From assembly GCA_016875095.1 (NCBI GenBank), contig VGSG01000004.1, positions 1 to 64,000 of the forward strand: a stretch of DNA of 64,000 bases. The letters are read 5' to 3'. A program made the translations under genes and the position numbers. The notes under the pieces were generated by a model. It searched no databases. It had not been told where the DNA came from and saw only the letters and a list, made by a program, of their open reading frames with translations. Below, in pieces: positions 61,462-64,000 of the stretch (positions within the stretch are counted from its first letter, which is position 1; each line of letters opens with the position of its first letter). This DNA comes from Deltaproteobacteria bacterium. Lineage in GTDB: Bacteria; Desulfobacterota; Desulfomonilia; Desulfomonilales; Desulfomonilaceae.

Positions 61462-63441
61462 TTATGTGCGGCCAACCTTGAAATCGATGCCGGCCCGCTC
61501 CGCTATCAGGCTCGCCACAATCGACGGGTCCGCGAGCGTCGTCACGTCTCCCAATTCATCCACAAATCCGGCGGCTATCTTCTGCAGAAGCCTACGCATG
61601 ATCTTCCCGCTGCGCGTCTTGGGCAGCGCGTCCGCCCACTGGATGGCGTCCGGGGCCGCGATAGGGCCGATCTGTTTTCGCACGAGGTCCATCAACTCTT
61701 TTCGTAGTCGATCGGTTTTGTCCGCGCCTGTTTTCAAGATGACGAACGCATAGATTCCCTGGCCCTTGACAGGATGGGGGACGCCCACCACCGCGGCTTC
61801 CGCCACGTCCTTGTGGAGCACCATAGCAGACTCCAGTTCGGCAGTGCCCAACCGGTGACCGGAAACATTGATGACGTCGTCGACGCGACCAGTTATCCAA
61901 TAGTAGCCGTCTTCGTCCTTTCTGGCGCCGTCTCCCGTAAAATACAGCCCACGGGCCTCGTTGAAATACGTCTCCCGAAAGCGCTCGTGATCTCCGTAGA
62001 GAGTTCTGGCCATTGCCGGCCATGGTCGTCTCATGAAGAGGACCCCTTCCTGGTTGGGAAACACGGCTTCCTGCCGGGTGTCCGGGTCAAGGATCACGGG
62101 ATCCACGCCGAAAAACGGGAACGAACAGGAACCGGGCTTTATGGGCGCAACGCCAGGCAGGGGCGTCAGCATATGCCCACCTGTCTCGGTTTGCCACCAT
62201 GTGTCTACGATCGGGCACCAATCACGGCCGACATAGTGGTAATACCATCTCCAGGCCTCCGGATTGATGGGTTCACCCACAGTGCCCAGAAGCTTGAGCG
62301 ATGAGATGTCATGCTTTTCCACATAGGAGGTTCCTTCTCGCGCCAGGGCACGGATTACCGTGGGGGCCGTGTAGAACTTGTCGATACGATACTTGGCCAC
62401 CAATTCCCAGTATCGGTCGAAATCCGGGTAATTGGGGACACCTTCGAAGAGCAGGCACGTATATCCGTCGGTCAGGGGACCGTACACGGAATACGTGTGT
62501 CCGGTAATCCAGCCTATGTCCGCAGTGCACCAAAAGGTCTCCTCCTCACGAAGGTCAAAGACGAGCCGTGTGGTCATGGCCGCATAGACCAGGTACCCTC
62601 CGTGAGTGTGGACGACACCTTTGGGTTTGCCGGTGCTTCCGCTGGTGTACAGAATGAACAGCGGGTCCTCCGAGTCCATAGGCTCGGGTTCCACGTAGGA
62701 GGGGAGCTGTGGATCAGCAATGGCCTCATGCCACCAGATCTCCCGCCGAGGGTCAAGTTCAGCCTTCGAGCCGCAGCGATTGAAAACAATCACTGTTTCC
62801 ACTTCAGGACACTGGGCGAGCGCCTCGTCAACTATGCTTTTAAGCGGAAGCTCGCGGCCCCCCCGATATCCCCCATCCACGGTGATAATAACCTTGGCCC
62901 CGCAGTCACGGACGCGGTTTGCAACCGAATCCGCGCTGAATCCTCCGAAAACCACGCTGTGAACGGCCCCTAAACGCGCGCACGCCAACATGGCCACCGG
63001 TAGCTCCAGAATCATTGGCATGTAGATGATGACCCGATCGCCCTTCTTGACGCCTTTCGACCGAAGCGCCGCGGCGAACCTGTTGACCTGGGTGAACAAT
63101 TCCAAATAGGTCACAGTCCGCGATTGAGAGGGGTCGTCGCCTTCCCAGTAGTAAGCCACTCTGTTCTTGAGTCGAGGAAGATGCCTGTCAAGGCAATTGT
63201 AGCTCGCGTTGAGGCGCCCTCCTCCAAACCACTCGATCTGAGCAGCGGTGAAGTCGTAACGCAGCACAAAATCCCACTCGTTGTACCAAGAGACGTACGT
63301 GCGCGCTTGCTCGGCCCAAAAGCCTTCCGGATCCTCAATTGAGCGGCGGTGCTTCTCCTGGTATTCTTCCATGCTTTTTATGTGCGCAAATCGTTGATAC
63401 TCCTTCAGGTGCGCGTCATATCGCGTCGCGTTCACTTCCAT
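61462..63441 (-). CDS. acs: acetyl-CoA synthetase (AMP-forming)
   Basis: Activates acetate to acetyl-CoA through acetyl-AMP. PEGFWAEQARTYVSWYNEWD (ACAS N-terminal domain), SVVFGGFSADSVANRVRDCG, LYTSGSTGKPKGVVHTHGGY (P-loop), WWQTETGGHMLTPLPG (A5), GDGARKDEDGYYWITGRVDD (A7/A8) and LPKTRSGKIMRRLLQK with Lys613, the catalytic lysine that is the usual acetylation site. 659 aa, full length. AAGGAG lies seven bases before the ATG. Probably regulated by the adjacent acetyltransferase and deacetylase. Confidence 0.97.
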   Translation of the reverse strand: MEVNATRYDAHLKEYQRFAHIKSMEEYQEKHRRSIEDPEGFWAEQARTYVSWYNEWDFVLRYDFTAAQIEWFGGGRLNASYNCLDRHLPRLKNRVAYYWEGDDPSQSRTVTYLELFTQVNRFAAALRSKGVKKGDRVIIYMPMILELPVAMLACARLGAVHSVVFGGFSADSVANRVRDCGAKVIITVDGGYRGGRELPLKSIVDEALAQCPEVETVIVFNRCGSKAELDPRREIWWHEAIADPQLPSYVEPEPMDSEDPLFILYTSGSTGKPKGVVHTHGGYLVYAAMTTRLVFDLREEETFWCTADIGWITGHTYSVYGPLTDGYTCLLFEGVPNYPDFDRYWELVAKYRIDKFYTAPTVIRALAREGTSYVEKHDISSLKLLGTVGEPINPEAWRWYYHYVGRDWCPIVDTWWQTETGGHMLTPLPGVAPIKPGSCSFPFFGVDPVILDPDTRQEAVFPNQEGVLFMRRPWPAMARTLYGDHERFRETYFNEARGLYFTGDGARKDEDGYYWITGRVDDVINVSGHRLGTAELESAMVLHKDVAEAAVVGVPHPVKGQGIYAFVILKTGADKTDRLRKELMDLVRKQIGPIAAPDAIQWADALPKTRSGKIMRRLLQKIAAGFVDELGDVTTLADPSIVASLIAERAGIDFKVGRT

Positions 63442-63642
63442 GACAGTGCTCCTTGGTGAGAGGCGCGGCGGCGGCCGGAATTCCTACTCGATTCCGACCC
63501 ACCGGAAAGCGCGGCCGGCCTTCCTCTGAACAGAAATCAGCCCGTCCCTCCGAAACGAACTAGTTGGCAGGTCGGTCACCCTAAGTTCGATCCGCGTTCG
63601 GCAAACACCACCAACACACACTCCGACGAACCGTGTCTTACT

Positions 63643-64000
63643 CTACACCTGCGCGGGCGCTCCCATGATGAGCTTTGCCTTCGAGGAAAGCTCTTTGCTG
63701 AGATCAGAGACCTTATCCGCTTCCAGCGCAAACACGCGAACATACGCGTGCCGGAATCCGGGCGGCGCGGTTTCGTAGGAGGTCAGAATGCAAGCTATAC
63801 GACCTCCGTGCTTCCTGATGATGTCCGTCACTTCCTTGAGCGATCCGGGTCGATCCTCAAGCTCGAAAGCGAATTGAGCGCCCTTTTCCATGAAGCCGCT
63901 TGTGGCCAGGAGCACTCGGTACAGGTCCGTCTGCGTAATGATTCCGACCACGGCGCCCTGGGCGTCCACCACAGGAGTGCCTGGTATCTTTGCCTCGATG
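63643..64000 (-). CDS. CBS-ACT protein, AcuB-like (partial, runs off window)
   Basis: The frame is open to the right window edge, so the N-terminal part is missing. What is seen is the end of a CBS domain (IPGTPVVDAQGAVVGIITQT, DLYRVLLATSG) followed by an ACT domain (FELEDRPGSLKEVTDIIRKH; GGRIACILTSYETAPPGFRH). CBS-CBS-ACT is the layout of AcuB, the third member of the Bacillus acuABC operon. It is co-directional with acs, 201 bases before it; that gap (63442-63642) shows no strong promoter or terminator. Ligand sensing (adenosine nucleotide or amino acid) is likely from the domains. Confidence 0.8.
   Translation of the reverse strand, partial: IEAKIPGTPVVDAQGAVVGIITQTDLYRVLLATSGFMEKGAQFAFELEDRPGSLKEVTDIIRKHGGRIACILTSYETAPPGFRHAYVRVFALEADKVSDLSKELSSKAKLIMGAPAQV

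Overview
This 64 kb window is chromosomal DNA of a GC-rich, Gram-negative bacterium. The outer-membrane-barrel-like proteins, the rhamnose nucleotide-sugar genes, the acetate and acyl-CoA enzymes and the style of the aromatic gene cluster suggest a Desulfobacterota/deltaproteobacterial lineage. That placement is inference, because no rRNA gene is present.

Layout. 1-12.2 kb: hypothetical and secreted proteins, a candidate secreted cysteine peptidase, a nif3-like / zinc-ribbon / glgB run, a CAU-anticodon tRNA, an HD-domain protein and a phosphodiester-glycosidase-like protein. 12.2-17.5 kb: an H-protein-like Cys-rich protein with a miniature paralogue, a histone-deacetylase-family protein and FtsK. 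17.6-28.7 kb: a Nudix / 3-hydroxyacyl-CoA dehydrogenase / CxxCC-protein operon, two convergent barrel-like proteins, a cupin-like pair, tRNA-Leu, a double-HTH protein, a PrmA-like methyltransferase, isocitrate dehydrogenase and a repeat-rich intergenic stretch.

28.7-45.1 kb is the centrepiece: an unbroken aromatic amino acid supra-operon, trpE-D-C-F-B-A-G, aroF1-aroA-aroE-aroK/B fusion-aroC-aroQ, then aroF2-pheA-tyrA. It encodes all seven shikimate steps, the whole tryptophan branch and the prephenate branches. Two short leader peptides, not previously called because of their size, sit in front of its two halves. One (28710-28868) carries three Tyr then three Trp codons. The other (41958-42056) has nine Phe/Tyr codons in eleven. 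Each is followed by an intrinsic terminator that can be drawn in a mutually exclusive alternative pairing. The second has two terminators whose arms can be exchanged in a cascade. The model is two-tier attenuation that reads Tyr plus Trp for the chorismate/Trp half and Phe plus Tyr for the Phe/Tyr half. The DAHP synthase behind the second attenuator lacks the N-terminal domain thought to give allosteric control.

45.2-58 kb: a VIT/von Willebrand A protein, a flavodoxin-like protein, a TerC-like membrane protein, tRNA-Arg, a D,D-carboxypeptidase, a PAS histidine kinase, rmlA-rmlC-rmlB and ispG. 58-64 kb (minus strand): a CBS-ACT protein (AcuB-like, cut by the window edge), acetyl-CoA synthetase, a GNAT acetyltransferase and a deacetylase. 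This has the composition of the Bacillus acuABC/acsA lysine-acetylation switch. It is followed by a second acyl-CoA synthetase that lacks the switch lysine.

Three copies of a ~190 bp intergenic repeat (two of exactly 189 bp in opposite orientations) and two copies of a ~60 bp repeat lie between genes. No insertion sequence, prophage or CRISPR array was seen.
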